Source: Pseudomonas nunensis (GTDB lineage: Bacteria > Pseudomonadota > Gammaproteobacteria > Pseudomonadales > Pseudomonadaceae). From it: 64,000 bases of DNA. The position numbers and the translations under genes were made by a program. Below, one piece after another: positions 1 to 8,130 of this stretch. Below the pieces are notes generated by a model, which worked only from the letters and a program-made list of their open reading frames with translations, had not been told where the DNA came from and did no database searches. Where the stretch lies: contig NZ_CP101125.1 in the NCBI RefSeq assembly GCF_024296925.1, positions 3,598,501 to 3,662,500 on the forward strand, in the 5' to 3' direction. Position 1 is the first letter of the stretch. Every line of letters begins with the position of its first letter.

Positions 1-2
1 AG

Positions 3-698
3 GTGTTGGAATACCGGCCGGGCACCTGTTTCCTCGTGCCCGTGGACGTGCCCGCCACCGGCGAGATTTACCCGAGCGGACCCGACCTGCCCTATCTGGC
101 GCTCTGCCTGACGCTGGACCCGAACGTCATCGCCACACTGCTCGCGGACGAGATCAAAACTGCGGCGCAACCCACCGCGAATCGCTTCGCTGCGGTCGCC
201 GCACCGGCCGAAATGCTGGATGCGTGGCTGCGCATGATGCGGCTGATGGATCGGCCGAACGAAGCCGCTGTGCTGGCGCCGATGATCGAGCGAGAGATTC
301 TGTTTCGCGTCTTGCAAGGACCGCTGGGGCCAATGCTGCGTGAGATCGCGCGCCCGGACGGACGCCTGGCGCAGATCCGCCGCGCCACTCTATGGATCGG
401 CGACCACTACACCGAACCCTTTCGCGTGGAACCGCTGGCGACGATGAGCGACATGAGCGTCGCGGCGTTCTATCGGCATTTCAAAACCATCACTGGCATG
501 ACGCCCATCCAGTATCAAAAGCGTCTGCGCCTGCTCAGGGCGCGCTGGTTGCTGCTGTTCGAGCCCCGCGACGCCGCTTCCATCGCGTTCACCGTGGGCT
601 ATGAAAGCGCATCGCAATTCAGCCGTGAATACGCGCGCCTGTTCGGGATGCCGCCGGCGCGGGATGCGGCCAGGTTCAAGGTGCCCGTAGCGTCCTAA
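3..698 (+). CDS. AraC-family transcriptional regulator, N-terminus cut by window edge
   Basis: This is the C-terminal part of an AraC-type regulator. The reading frame is open to the left edge, so the true start lies outside; alignment by eye with the complete paralogue at 2960-3877 suggests about 66 residues are missing. The visible part holds the end of an AraC N-terminal cupin-like domain and then two helix-turn-helix motifs (from about residue 125), with the family hallmark VGYESASQFSREYARLFGMPPARDA. Its end overlaps by 4 bases the end of the converging dehydrogenase-like gene. The paralogue lies just past the intervening operon, so the two probably arose by duplication; control of that operon is inferred. 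The listed start is only the first in-window codon of the frame. Confidence 0.9.
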   Translation: MLEYRPGTCFLVPVDVPATGEIYPSGPDLPYLALCLTLDPNVIATLLADEIKTAAQPTANRFAAVAAPAEMLDAWLRMMRLMDRPNEAAVLAPMIEREILFRVLQGPLGPMLREIARPDGRLAQIRRATLWIGDHYTEPFRVEPLATMSDMSVAAFYRHFKTITGMTPIQYQKRLRLLRARWLLLFEPRDAASIAFTVGYESASQFSREYARLFGMPPARDAARFKVPVAS

Positions 699-1672
699 TA
701 ATCGGTGATGGTCGTCCCGGCGATTGTCTCGGCGAAACCCATTCCGAATACGCGCGCAGGGGTTTCAAACCCGGCTCGCCGTTCACCGGCCAATACCCGG
801 CGCGCCGCTTCCACGGCAGCCAACGGCGTGTAGCTGTAGCCATTGACGGTCTCGATCACCGAGCGCGCGACACTGCCGTCAGCGCCGGTGACTTCAGCCA
901 CTGCCCGGGCGCGATGAGCTTCACGCTGCTCGGTGCTTGGGCCGTCGGGCAGCAGTGACAAGTCTCCCTCGGGAAACGCATCGCCGCTGATGTGCACGAA
1001 CATCGCGATATTGGCGATGCCGGTGGAATGCCAGCCAGTGACCAGGTCACCAAAGGACAGCGGCGCGCAGAGTGCCGGGCCGTCACCGAAATCGAAGTGT
1101 TGGGGCTGCGCATCCGGTGTGGCCACCAGTTGTCCGTCAATCCGCGCGAGAAGGCCCGCGCCAATGATTTCGCTGACACTCATGGCTGATCCCCGAGACA
1201 TGGAGCCCGCGACCTGCAGCGCCACCCTCAGTGCTTGCGGGTTTTGCACGCGGCGCGCGACATGCATCGCCAGGCAATCGGTCGGCACCACGTCCCAGCC
1301 AACGCCGGGCAGCAACATGACACCCGCTTCGGCGGCTCGCGCGCCCAGTCGTTCGGCCAGTCGATAGACATTGATCTCGGCCGTGATGTCGAGGTAATCG
1401 ACCCCGGCCTGGATACAGGCCTGCATTAGCGCCTCTGCGGTCTTGGCGAAAGGCCCGGCGAAATTCAACAGCACGCTGATGCCGTCCAGGGCTTGCGAAG
1501 CGTGGGCATCGGCGGTGAAGACGCGGTAGGGAACGTCGAGCTGTGCGGCGAGGGATGCCAGTCTTTCGGCATTGCGCCCTGCGATGACAACATTCAATCC
1601 CTGTGCCTTGGCGTGCTCGGCAGCCATGCGACCGGTGTAGCCCGTCGCGCCGTAGATCATCAGTGTTTTCAT
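695..1672 (-). CDS. Saccharopine dehydrogenase-like NAD(P)-binding protein (putative enoyl reductase/dehydrogenase)
   Basis: A protein of about 325 residues opening with a Rossmann nucleotide-binding motif (MIYGATGYTGRMAAEHA), the arrangement of the saccharopine dehydrogenase NADP-binding family, which includes trans-acting enoyl reductases. The substrate cannot be read from sequence. I chose the ATG at 1672 rather than an upstream alternative because it overlaps the stop of the VOC gene as ATGA, a common translational coupling arrangement, and puts the Rossmann strand right at the N-terminus. It is the last gene of a three-gene operon (SDR, VOC, this). The 3' end converges on and overlaps by 4 bases the partial AraC gene. 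Confidence 0.85.
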   Translation of the reverse strand: MKTLMIYGATGYTGRMAAEHAKAQGLNVVIAGRNAERLASLAAQLDVPYRVFTADAHASQALDGISVLLNFAGPFAKTAEALMQACIQAGVDYLDITAEINVYRLAERLGARAAEAGVMLLPGVGWDVVPTDCLAMHVARRVQNPQALRVALQVAGSMSRGSAMSVSEIIGAGLLARIDGQLVATPDAQPQHFDFGDGPALCAPLSFGDLVTGWHSTGIANIAMFVHISGDAFPEGDLSLLPDGPSTEQREAHRARAVAEVTGADGSVARSVIETVNGYSYTPLAAVEAARRVLAGERRAGFETPARVFGMGFAETIAGTTITDY

Positions 1673-2070
1673 TGGGTGTGCTGCCATTTTTTGTAGACGA
1701 ATTCGAGGCTGTAACCGTCCGGGTCAAGGACATTGCCGGCGTAGTAGTTCGGGTCGTAATGCAGGCGCGCGCCAGGCGCACCATTGTCGACAGCACCGTT
1801 TTCCATGGCTGCGGTGTAAGCGGCGCGGACCTCGGCCTGACTGTTCGCCACGAAGCCGACATGCACGGCACGCCCTTCCACCACGCCCTCGCGCAGCCAG
1901 AAGAACACTCGCCCATTGGCGCCGAACCCCTTGAGGTCCGGGTGGCCGGGAGGTCCGTCCTTGCCGTCGTAATCGAGCCGCGCCGTAATGCCGAGCGGCG
2001 TCAGTGCTGCGGTGTAGAAACGAATGGAGCGATCAATGTCACTGACCGAGATAAAGATATGGTCAAGCAT
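1669..2070 (-). CDS. VOC/glyoxalase-fold protein
   Basis: A 133-residue single-domain protein of the vicinal oxygen chelate superfamily. It starts MLDHIFISVSDIDRSIRFY and ends with the typical DPDGYSLEFVYK strand, whose glutamate is a usual metal ligand. Proteins of this size act as dimers on small metabolites (lyases, dioxygenases, resistance proteins); the substrate here is unknown. It lies 16 bases after the SDR stop and overlaps the next gene by 4 bases, so the three are almost certainly co-transcribed. Confidence 0.87.
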   Translation of the reverse strand: MLDHIFISVSDIDRSIRFYTAALTPLGITARLDYDGKDGPPGHPDLKGFGANGRVFFWLREGVVEGRAVHVGFVANSQAEVRAAYTAAMENGAVDNGAPGARLHYDPNYYAGNVLDPDGYSLEFVYKKWQHTQ

Positions 2071-2086
2071 GGGGCAACCTCGCTAA

Positions 2087-2830
2087 TCAGATGATGTAGC
2101 CGCCCGAGACTTCAATCGTCTGGGCATTGATCCAGCGTCCTTCTTCGGACAACAACATGGCGATAACGCGAGCGACGTCCTGTGGTTCGCCCACCCGGCC
2201 GAGGGCAGTTTGCGAGGCGAGCAGCGCCTCGAACTCATCATTCAATCCGCCGCCCAGTTCGGTGCGGATCGCGCCCGGCGACACGGCGTTGGCACGGATG
2301 CGCCGAGGGCCGAATTCCTTGGCCATGTAGCGAGTCAACACGTCGAGCCCGCCCTTGAACGCCGCATACGGTGCGACGCCGGCCGTGGCCACGCGGGTCG
2401 TGGCGCTGGTGAGATTGACGATGCTGGCGCCCTCTTCCATCAGCGGCAGCAAAGCCTGGGTCAGGAAAAACGGGCCTTTGAGGTGTACATTCAACAAGCC
2501 GTCAAACTGCGCCTCGGTGACCGATTCGAGGGGATTGAACAAGCCATGCCCGGCGTTGTTCACCAGACCGCCGAGCGTCGCCACGCCCCAGGTAGCCTGC
2601 AAGGCTTGTTGCACGGCCTCTCGGAAACGCGAGAAACCGCTGACCTCCGCGACGTCCAGTTTCAGCGCGACAGCCTTGCCGCCCGACGCATGGATACGCC
2701 GAACGACGGCGTCGGCTGAATCAGCATTGTTTTTGTAGGTCAGGATCACGCCCATGCCGCGCTCGGCACACAGTTCGGCGGTGCTGGCGCCGATGCCCCG
2801 GCTGCCTCCGGTGATAACGATTACGCTCAT
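2087..2830 (-). CDS. SDR-family oxidoreductase
   Basis: A classical short-chain dehydrogenase/reductase of 247 residues. It shows the cofactor motif TGGSRGIGAS near the N-terminus, the NNAG motif at mid-protein, the active-site pattern with a serine (LTSATT), YAAFKGG (Tyr-x3-Lys), and the C-terminal ISGGYII-like tail. The ATG at 2830 is preferred to a TTG 12 bases upstream because GGAG stands 6 bases before it. First gene of the SDR-VOC-dehydrogenase operon and divergent from an AraC regulator across 129 bases, which points to control by that regulator. The ketone or alcohol substrate is not predictable. Confidence 0.9.
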   Translation of the reverse strand: MSVIVITGGSRGIGASTAELCAERGMGVILTYKNNADSADAVVRRIHASGGKAVALKLDVAEVSGFSRFREAVQQALQATWGVATLGGLVNNAGHGLFNPLESVTEAQFDGLLNVHLKGPFFLTQALLPLMEEGASIVNLTSATTRVATAGVAPYAAFKGGLDVLTRYMAKEFGPRRIRANAVSPGAIRTELGGGLNDEFEALLASQTALGRVGEPQDVARVIAMLLSEEGRWINAQTIEVSGGYII

Positions 2831-2959
2831 TCGTTGCTCCAATGTCGCTGGGATGAGTCACCACAGTAATCATCGCCGTCACCACGAGCGCAGCCGTTCC
2901 TGCCCGAATCCTGCCTGTTTCTGCTTTTTGCTTGCCGGGGCGCATCACCTTGAGTTCAG

Positions 2960-3877
2960 ATGGTCCCTATGACAAACCCACTGAATGAACTTCGCGCCCT
3001 GGCTTCCCGGGCCGAAAACCGCCGCACGGAGACGGGCATCCCGCGCGTCGCCATGGTCCAGGGCGCCATCCCGGAGCATATGCTGGCCGCGGTTTACGAC
3101 CCGATGATCAATCTGATCCTGCAGGGCAGTAAATCCATGACCGTCGGCGATCGCACGCTGCGCTACGACCCGGCGACGTACTTTGTCATGTCCATCGAGT
3201 TGCCGGCGGTGGGCACCGTGCACCCGGCCGCCACGGGCGAACCCTATCTGGCGGTCAGCCTGACGCTGGACCCGACGGTGCTTTCAACGTTGCTGGCAGA
3301 CGTGCCTATGCCGGCCAGACGCTACGAACACGACGCCGGATTTTCCGTGGCTGCTGTCACGCCGGAACTGATGGACGCCTGGCTGCGCATGCTGCGATTG
3401 ATGGACCATCCTGAATCCATTGCGGCCCTGGCGCCCGCCTATGAACGGGAAATCCTCTACCGCGTGTTGCAAGGCTCGCATGGCTGGATGCTGCGTGAAA
3501 TTGCGGCGCCGGACACTGCCATGGCTCGGGTCAGCCTGGCGATTCAGTGGATCCGCCGCGACTTCGCCGAACCGATCCGGGTTGAAGCCCTCGCCCAGAA
3601 AGCGGCAATGAGCGTGTCCGCGTTCCACCGGCACTTCAAAGCCGTCACCACGTTGAGCCCGTTGCAATATCAGAAACGGGTTCGACTGCTGCAGGCCCGA
3701 TCGCTGATGGTGGCCAGCGCCAAAAGTGTGACCAGCGCGGCGTTCGAGGTCGGCTATGAAAGCGCGACCCAGTTCAGCCGTGACTACGCGCGGATCTTTG
3801 GCCTGCCGCCGGCACGGGACGCCGCGAGGATCGTCGGCGAAACCAAAGGTCTGATTGATTCATCGGCCTTCAACTAA
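2960..3877 (+). CDS. AraC-family transcriptional regulator
   Basis: A complete 305-residue AraC regulator. Residues about 25-190 match the AraC_N type domain seen in regulators of SDR/alcohol metabolism (LILQGSKSMTVGDRTLRYDP, then LAVSLTLDP). The last 100 residues carry two HTH motifs, with SVSAFHRHFKAVTTLSPLQYQK and EVGYESATQFSRDYARIFG. A second ATG nine bases in (2969) is an equally possible start. It is divergent from the SDR operon and closely similar to the AraC fragment on the other side of that operon. Control of the SDR operon is an inference from this placement. Confidence 0.93.
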   Translation: MVPMTNPLNELRALASRAENRRTETGIPRVAMVQGAIPEHMLAAVYDPMINLILQGSKSMTVGDRTLRYDPATYFVMSIELPAVGTVHPAATGEPYLAVSLTLDPTVLSTLLADVPMPARRYEHDAGFSVAAVTPELMDAWLRMLRLMDHPESIAALAPAYEREILYRVLQGSHGWMLREIAAPDTAMARVSLAIQWIRRDFAEPIRVEALAQKAAMSVSAFHRHFKAVTTLSPLQYQKRVRLLQARSLMVASAKSVTSAAFEVGYESATQFSRDYARIFGLPPARDAARIVGETKGLIDSSAFN

Positions 3878-3911
3878 GCGAACTGGATGCTGCGGCGTAA
3901 AAACCTGCACG

Positions 3912-3947
3912 CAAAAAAAAGCCCCGCGACCCAATGGGGTGCGGGGC
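3912..3947 (-). terminator. Rho-independent terminator
   Basis: Stem GCCCCGC/GCGGGGC (3921-3927 with 3941-3947), with an extra inner ACCC/GGGT pairing. On the minus strand it is followed by eight T residues. It ends transcription of the lipoprotein gene at 4003-4338, and the A-rich right flank may let it act for the converging AraC gene too. Confidence 0.85.
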
Positions 3948-4002
3948 AAAAAATTGGTTGGTTGCGGCCAACCAAAGGAGCATCGGTAAAAACGTTGGTC
4001 GG

Positions 4003-4338
4003 TTACAGGCATTCCTGCGCGGCGCGCTCGAAACTCGATGGCATGAAGCTCGACGCCAGCAATTGGCGCTCATACACAAACACTTTGCCGCCGCTCGGTG
4101 TCTTGTAGGCTTCCAGCACATTGTTCGCCGTGACTTTGCTCGGCACCACGATCCGGTAGCTGCGCTGGGTTTGCGAGACCGTCGGGGCCAGTGCATTGCC
4201 TTGAAGTTTGGGCACGACACAATCAGCGTATTCGGCAGGCGTTTTTTTCGTCTGCAGGGTCAGCGTCGGGTCATTAGGCGCCGAGGCGCAACCGGCTAGC
4301 AGCAGGGTCATGACAGCCAGTTGGCTCAGTGTCTTCAT
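4003..4338 (-). CDS. Small lipoprotein, function unknown
   Basis: A 111-residue protein with a lipoprotein signal peptide: MKTLSQLAVMTLLLAGC gives a lipobox LAGC with the modified Cys at residue 17. The mature part has two further cysteines, one near the middle (DCVVP) and one close to the C-terminus (AAQECL), which could pair. I recognise no named domain. It stands alone, with its own terminator downstream, so it is probably monocistronic and anchored in the outer or inner membrane facing the periplasm. Confidence 0.75.
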   Translation of the reverse strand: MKTLSQLAVMTLLLAGCASAPNDPTLTLQTKKTPAEYADCVVPKLQGNALAPTVSQTQRSYRIVVPSKVTANNVLEAYKTPSGGKVFVYERQLLASSFMPSSFERAAQECL

Positions 4339-4497
4339 CGCACATGTTCCTTGAGCAACGTTTTCGATGGAGGCGATTTTCGACGTTTACCCGGCAAAGC
4401 AGAACTTGTGATTCTTGATTGTCACTATTGCTTGAACCAATAGTTGCGCCGCGTGCAGACTGCTAGCCAGCCCGACTACAACTAAAAGGATTTCCCC

Positions 4498-4749
4498 GTG
4501 CGTACTTTTGACCTGATTCGCGATGCCGTGCTGCCCGAGTTCCGCGACCGGGTGGCTGAATACCTGGTCGAGTACGAAACCGTTCTGGGTGAAAACCCGT
4601 CCGATTCGGAACAAGTGCGCGCCACGGCTCATCAGTTGCGCGGCTATCTGCGCGGCTTGAACACTACGCGGGTGCTGGGGATGGCGGATTGGGAGGAGCT
4701 GGATCGGCGCGTGGTGGGAACGTGGCTGACGCAGCCGGATCAGCTATAA
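4498..4749 (+). CDS. Conserved-looking small protein, unknown function
   Basis: An 83-residue soluble, acidic, mostly helical protein (RTFDLIRDAVLPEFRDRVAE near the start). It begins at a GTG preceded by AAAAGGA at a good spacing and ends just before a strong hairpin terminator. No signal peptide, membrane segment or recognised domain. The clean ribosome site and terminator support it as a real gene. Confidence 0.65.
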   Translation: MRTFDLIRDAVLPEFRDRVAEYLVEYETVLGENPSDSEQVRATAHQLRGYLRGLNTTRVLGMADWEELDRRVVGTWLTQPDQL

Positions 4750-4767
4750 GCTTTGACAATGCAGAAC

Positions 4768-4804
4768 AAAAAAGGGGACAGATCAGCCGATCTGTCCCCT
4801 TTTC
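4768..4804. terminator. Bidirectional Rho-independent terminator
   Basis: An 11-bp perfect stem GGGGACAGATC/GATCTGTCCCC with loop AGCC, bordered by six A on the left and a T run on the right, so it can work in both directions. It ends the 83-residue gene on the plus strand and the tRNA-Gln transcript on the minus strand. Confidence 0.9.
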
Positions 4805-4815
4805 TATAAGGAATA

Positions 4816-4890
4816 TGGCAGGGGCGGCTGGATTTGAACCAACGCATGGCAGGATCAAAACCTGCTGCCTTACCGCTTGGCGACGCCCCT
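4816..4890 (-). tRNA. tRNA-Gln (anticodon TTG)
   Basis: A 75-base tRNA ending in an encoded CCA. The acceptor stem AGGGGCG pairs with CGCCCCT. The anticodon stem GCAGG/CCTGC encloses the loop TTTTGAT, giving anticodon TTG (reads CAA/CAG). The T arm contains GGTTCAAATCC. The terminator at 4768-4804 follows directly. Confidence 0.95.
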
Positions 4891-4978
4891 GCAAGAGCGG
4901 GCGGAAATTTAGCAACTTTCGCCGCGTATGAAAAGCCCCCTTACGCATATTTTTTTGTTTTAAAACAGCCACTTGTCA

Positions 4979-6097
4979 CTAGACGAACGGTTGATGGCTG
5001 GTTACGCAGTGAATTCCACCACCTCCGGCAGACACAGCATCGATATTGAGCTGCACCACTTCGCGGTCCGGATAGAGCCCGGACAACAGCTCAAAAGCCT
5101 TGGCATCCGCCGCTTTGTCACCAAACTCGGGCGCAATGATCGCCCCGTTGATCACAAAGTAATTGATGTAGCCAGCCGCAAAGTCCGGGTTGTTGCGGTT
5201 GAACTTGCTTTGGCGCGGCTTGAGCGGTGGCGACACGGTATGCACCTGGAGCTTGCGACCATCGGCGTCCGTGGCGTTTTGCAGAATTTGCAGATGCGCT
5301 CGGGTGACCTTGTAATCGTATGACGCGGGATCGTTGTCGAGGTTGGCGATCACCACGCCCGGCTTGATGAAGCGCGCATAGAAATCGACGTGGGCGTCGG
5401 TGATGTCCTTGCCTTTGATCCCCGGCAGCCAGATGATTTTGCGCAAACCCAGGCGCGTCTTCAGTTCTTGCTCGACCTCGGCCTTGCTCCAGTCGCGATT
5501 GCGGTTGCTGTTGATCCAGCTGCTTTCGGTCATGATCCCGGTGCCGTGACCGTCCACTTCGATCGCACCGCCCTCGCCCACCAGTTCGCTGCGCAGATAA
5601 TCGGCTTCGGCGTTGCGCGCGACCAGAGCTGCCAGTTTTGCGTCCTTGCGATGCTGCTGTTTGTTGCCCCAGCCGTTGAAGTTAAAGTCCACGGCGCCCA
5701 ACTCGCCTTGCCCATCGACCACAAAGTTGGCACCGATGTCGCGCATCCAGATGTCATCGAGTTCAGTGGTCACGTAGGTGATGTTGGTGGTGCCGCAGTG
5801 CTCTTCAGCCAGATCCCGTTCGCGCTGGCGACAGAACACGGTCACCGGTTCATAACGGGCGATGGTGCGCGCGATCAAGCCGATGGCTGCTTGCACGTCG
5901 GTGGTGAAATCCTCCCAGATTGCGTCCTGAGCGCCAAACGCGATGAAGGCCCGCTCATGTTTATCGCCCTCGTCCGGCATGCGCCAAACACCCGTGGTGG
6001 CCGCGTGCAAGAGCGATGGCGTCAGGCCCATGGACACAGCAGCGCCGAGGCTGGCAACCACCGAAACCTGTTTGATGAACTCACGACGCGTCGACAT
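4979..6097 (-). CDS. Tat-exported agmatine deiminase-family protein (PAD-type)
   Basis: A 372-residue member of the agmatine/peptidylarginine deiminase family, which hydrolyses guanidino groups (agmatine to N-carbamoylputrescine plus ammonia). Unlike AguA it starts with a twin-arginine signal peptide (STRREFIKQVSV, hydrophobic stretch, then LLHA), so it should be folded in the cytoplasm and exported. Family motifs are present: DDIWMRDIGANFV (substrate Asp and Arg), VEVDGHGTGIMTE-like Glu/His region, TDAHVDFYARF and a terminal GGGGIHCVT containing the catalytic Cys. The start at 6097 follows GGGAG; another ATG at 6121 overlaps the previous stop as ATGA. Last gene of the agmatine operon. Confidence 0.88.
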   Translation of the reverse strand: MSTRREFIKQVSVVASLGAAVSMGLTPSLLHAATTGVWRMPDEGDKHERAFIAFGAQDAIWEDFTTDVQAAIGLIARTIARYEPVTVFCRQRERDLAEEHCGTTNITYVTTELDDIWMRDIGANFVVDGQGELGAVDFNFNGWGNKQQHRKDAKLAALVARNAEADYLRSELVGEGGAIEVDGHGTGIMTESSWINSNRNRDWSKAEVEQELKTRLGLRKIIWLPGIKGKDITDAHVDFYARFIKPGVVIANLDNDPASYDYKVTRAHLQILQNATDADGRKLQVHTVSPPLKPRQSKFNRNNPDFAAGYINYFVINGAIIAPEFGDKAADAKAFELLSGLYPDREVVQLNIDAVSAGGGGIHCVTSHQPFV

Positions 6098-6117
6098 GTG
6101 TTGCTCCCTTTTTGAAG

Positions 6118-7215
6118 TCATTTTGCGGTGGCCGTTTTGAACTTGGTCCAGGTGCGCATCCGCGCGCGCATATCGGATTGGGGAATGTCCTTGCCGGTAA
6201 TCAGCCGCGCATAGGTGGCCTCGTCGAGGTAAATATCCGGGTTGTTGCGCATCGCGGCATCGACGCTCGGGCGTGCCTTGGCATTGGAAGTCGGGTAGCC
6301 GGTGAAGTTACTGATGGCAGCCATGTTCTCCGGGCGCATGACGAAGTTGATGAACGCATAGGCGTACTCAGGATGTTTGGCATCCACCGGAATCGCCATG
6401 GTGTCCATCCACACCGTGGTGCCTTCGCGAGGAATGCGGTACTGGAATGAAGTGGTCTTGCCGGCGCTGTCGGAGGTGCGTTGCGCCTGGGTCATGTCGC
6501 CGCTATAGCCGAGGGACAGGCACAGGTTGCCGTTCACCAGATCGGTAACCGGTTGCGACTGGAACTTGCGAATGTACGGGCGCAATTTCATCAGCAGCTC
6601 ACTTGCTGCGGCCAGGTCTTGCGGCTTGGCGCTGCGCGGATCGCGACCAAGGTAATTGAGCACCACCGCCAGCACCTCGTCGGGCGAGTCGATCATCGAG
6701 ATGCCGCAGTCGGCAAATTTGGCCGCCAGTTCCGGTTTGAACAGCATGTCGAGGCTGTTGACCGGCGCATCCGCCAGACGCTGTTTGATCTGCTCGGCGT
6801 TGTAGGTCAGGCCGATGGTGCCCCAGGTATAGGGCACGGTGGCTTTGCCCGAGTACTCGTAATGGGTGCGCAGTTTCTGCAAGCCGGGTTCGATGTCGCC
6901 CACAGCGGTGAGTTTGGATTGATCCAGCGGCAGCAAACTGCCGGCACGCATCAGGCGCTCGGACACCGTATCTCCGGGGAAGATCAGGTCATAACCGCTG
7001 CCGCCGGCGAGCATTTTCGCTTCCAGGGTTTCGCTGCCATCCATGACGTCGTAGATCACCTTGATCCCGGTTTCGGCGGTGAATTTGCTCAGGGTGTCTT
7101 CAGCAAAATAATCGGCCCAGTTGTACAGCCGCAGGGTTTTCTCTTCGGCATGCAGCGACGGCGTAGCACACGCCAGCGTCAGGGCTGCGAGCAACAGTTG
7201 GTTGGCAATGCGCAT
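6118..7215 (-). CDS. Polyamine (putrescine/spermidine) ABC-type periplasmic binding protein, PotF-like
   Basis: A 365-residue periplasmic binding protein with a Sec signal peptide (MRIANQLLLAALTLACATPSLHA) and the polyamine-binding family start KTLRLYNWADYFAEDTLSKF. Conserved Trp and Asp residues of the PotF/SpuD group are present (NWADYF, GYSGDM). It probably binds putrescine or agmatine outside the membrane. The real start is the ATG at 7215; the frame stays open upstream only because it shadows aguB. No permease or ATPase genes are adjacent, so it must work with transport subunits encoded elsewhere or as a sensor protein. It begins 2 bases after aguB ends. Confidence 0.9.
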   Translation of the reverse strand: MRIANQLLLAALTLACATPSLHAEEKTLRLYNWADYFAEDTLSKFTAETGIKVIYDVMDGSETLEAKMLAGGSGYDLIFPGDTVSERLMRAGSLLPLDQSKLTAVGDIEPGLQKLRTHYEYSGKATVPYTWGTIGLTYNAEQIKQRLADAPVNSLDMLFKPELAAKFADCGISMIDSPDEVLAVVLNYLGRDPRSAKPQDLAAASELLMKLRPYIRKFQSQPVTDLVNGNLCLSLGYSGDMTQAQRTSDSAGKTTSFQYRIPREGTTVWMDTMAIPVDAKHPEYAYAFINFVMRPENMAAISNFTGYPTSNAKARPSVDAAMRNNPDIYLDEATYARLITGKDIPQSDMRARMRTWTKFKTATAK

Positions 7216-7217
7216 GA

Positions 7218-8126
7218 TCAAACCCCTTGAGTGGCCCAGCGAGAATGGAGATGACGACCGTCCTGGCTCAACAGCGCGCCGTACATGTCCGGGCGGCGGT
7301 CGCGGTAGATGCCCCAACTCAGGCGCTCTTCGCGCATCAGCGACAAGTCCAGGCTGTGCACCAGCACGCCGGTGCCGTCGCGGTCGGCCTCGGCGAGCAA
7401 CTTGCCCTTGTGATTGCAGATAAATGACGAGCCATAGAAGCTCATCTGCAAGGTCGGATCGGTAGTCGCCGTTTCGCGGCCAACGCGATTCGACGCCACC
7501 ACCGGCAGCAGATTGGCCGCCGCATGCCCGCGCATGGTCATCTGCCAGTGATCGCGGGAATCCAGCGCAGCGCAGCCCGGTTCGGAGCCGATGGCCGTGG
7601 GAAACAGCAAAACCTCGGCGCCCATCAATGCCAGGCAGCGTGCGGTTTCGGGGAACCACTGATCCCAGCAGATGCCCACGCCGATGCGGCCGAACGCGGT
7701 GTCCCAGACGCGGAAACCGGTATCGCCGGGGCTGAAGTATTCCTTCTCCTGGTAACCGATGGCGTTGGGGATGTGGGTCTTGCGATACACCCCCAGCAAG
7801 CGCCCGTCGGCATCGGCCACGCACAGGGAATTGAAGTAGGCATTGCCGGCCTTCTCAAACCAACTCAGCGGCAGCACAACACCCAGTTCCTTGGCCAACG
7901 CGGCAAAGCGCTTGAGTACGTGGCTGTCCCGGTATTCTTCGGCCAGCGCCAGATGCTTGTGGCTTTGCTCGATGCAGAAATACGGCGTGGCAAACAGCTC
8001 CTGCAACAGGATGACCTGGGCGCCTTTGGCTGCCGCGTCACGCACCAATTGCTCGGCCTGATCGAGGTTGTGTTGCAGGTCCCAGGTGCACGGCATCTGG
8101 GTGGTCGCAATCGTCAACAGGGTCAT
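7218..8126 (-). CDS. aguB: N-carbamoylputrescine amidase
   Basis: A nitrilase-superfamily amidase of about 302 residues that turns N-carbamoylputrescine into putrescine, CO2 and ammonia. The catalytic triad is visible: Glu in LLQELFATPYF, Lys in YRKTHIPN, and Cys in GVGICWDQWFPE. The start at 8126 has GGAGG upstream. The gene follows aguA by 4 bases and completes the two-step conversion of agmatine to putrescine. Sequence and gene order together make this assignment secure. Confidence 0.95.
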   Translation of the reverse strand: MTLLTIATTQMPCTWDLQHNLDQAEQLVRDAAAKGAQVILLQELFATPYFCIEQSHKHLALAEEYRDSHVLKRFAALAKELGVVLPLSWFEKAGNAYFNSLCVADADGRLLGVYRKTHIPNAIGYQEKEYFSPGDTGFRVWDTAFGRIGVGICWDQWFPETARCLALMGAEVLLFPTAIGSEPGCAALDSRDHWQMTMRGHAAANLLPVVASNRVGRETATTDPTLQMSFYGSSFICNHKGKLLAEADRDGTGVLVHSLDLSLMREERLSWGIYRDRRPDMYGALLSQDGRHLHSRWATQGV

Positions 8127-8130
8127 GATC

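Noticed and set aside
6118..7824. 568-codon form of the polyamine-binding protein
   Set aside because: The extra upstream part is the antisense/other-frame shadow of aguB; the signal peptide begins at 7215.
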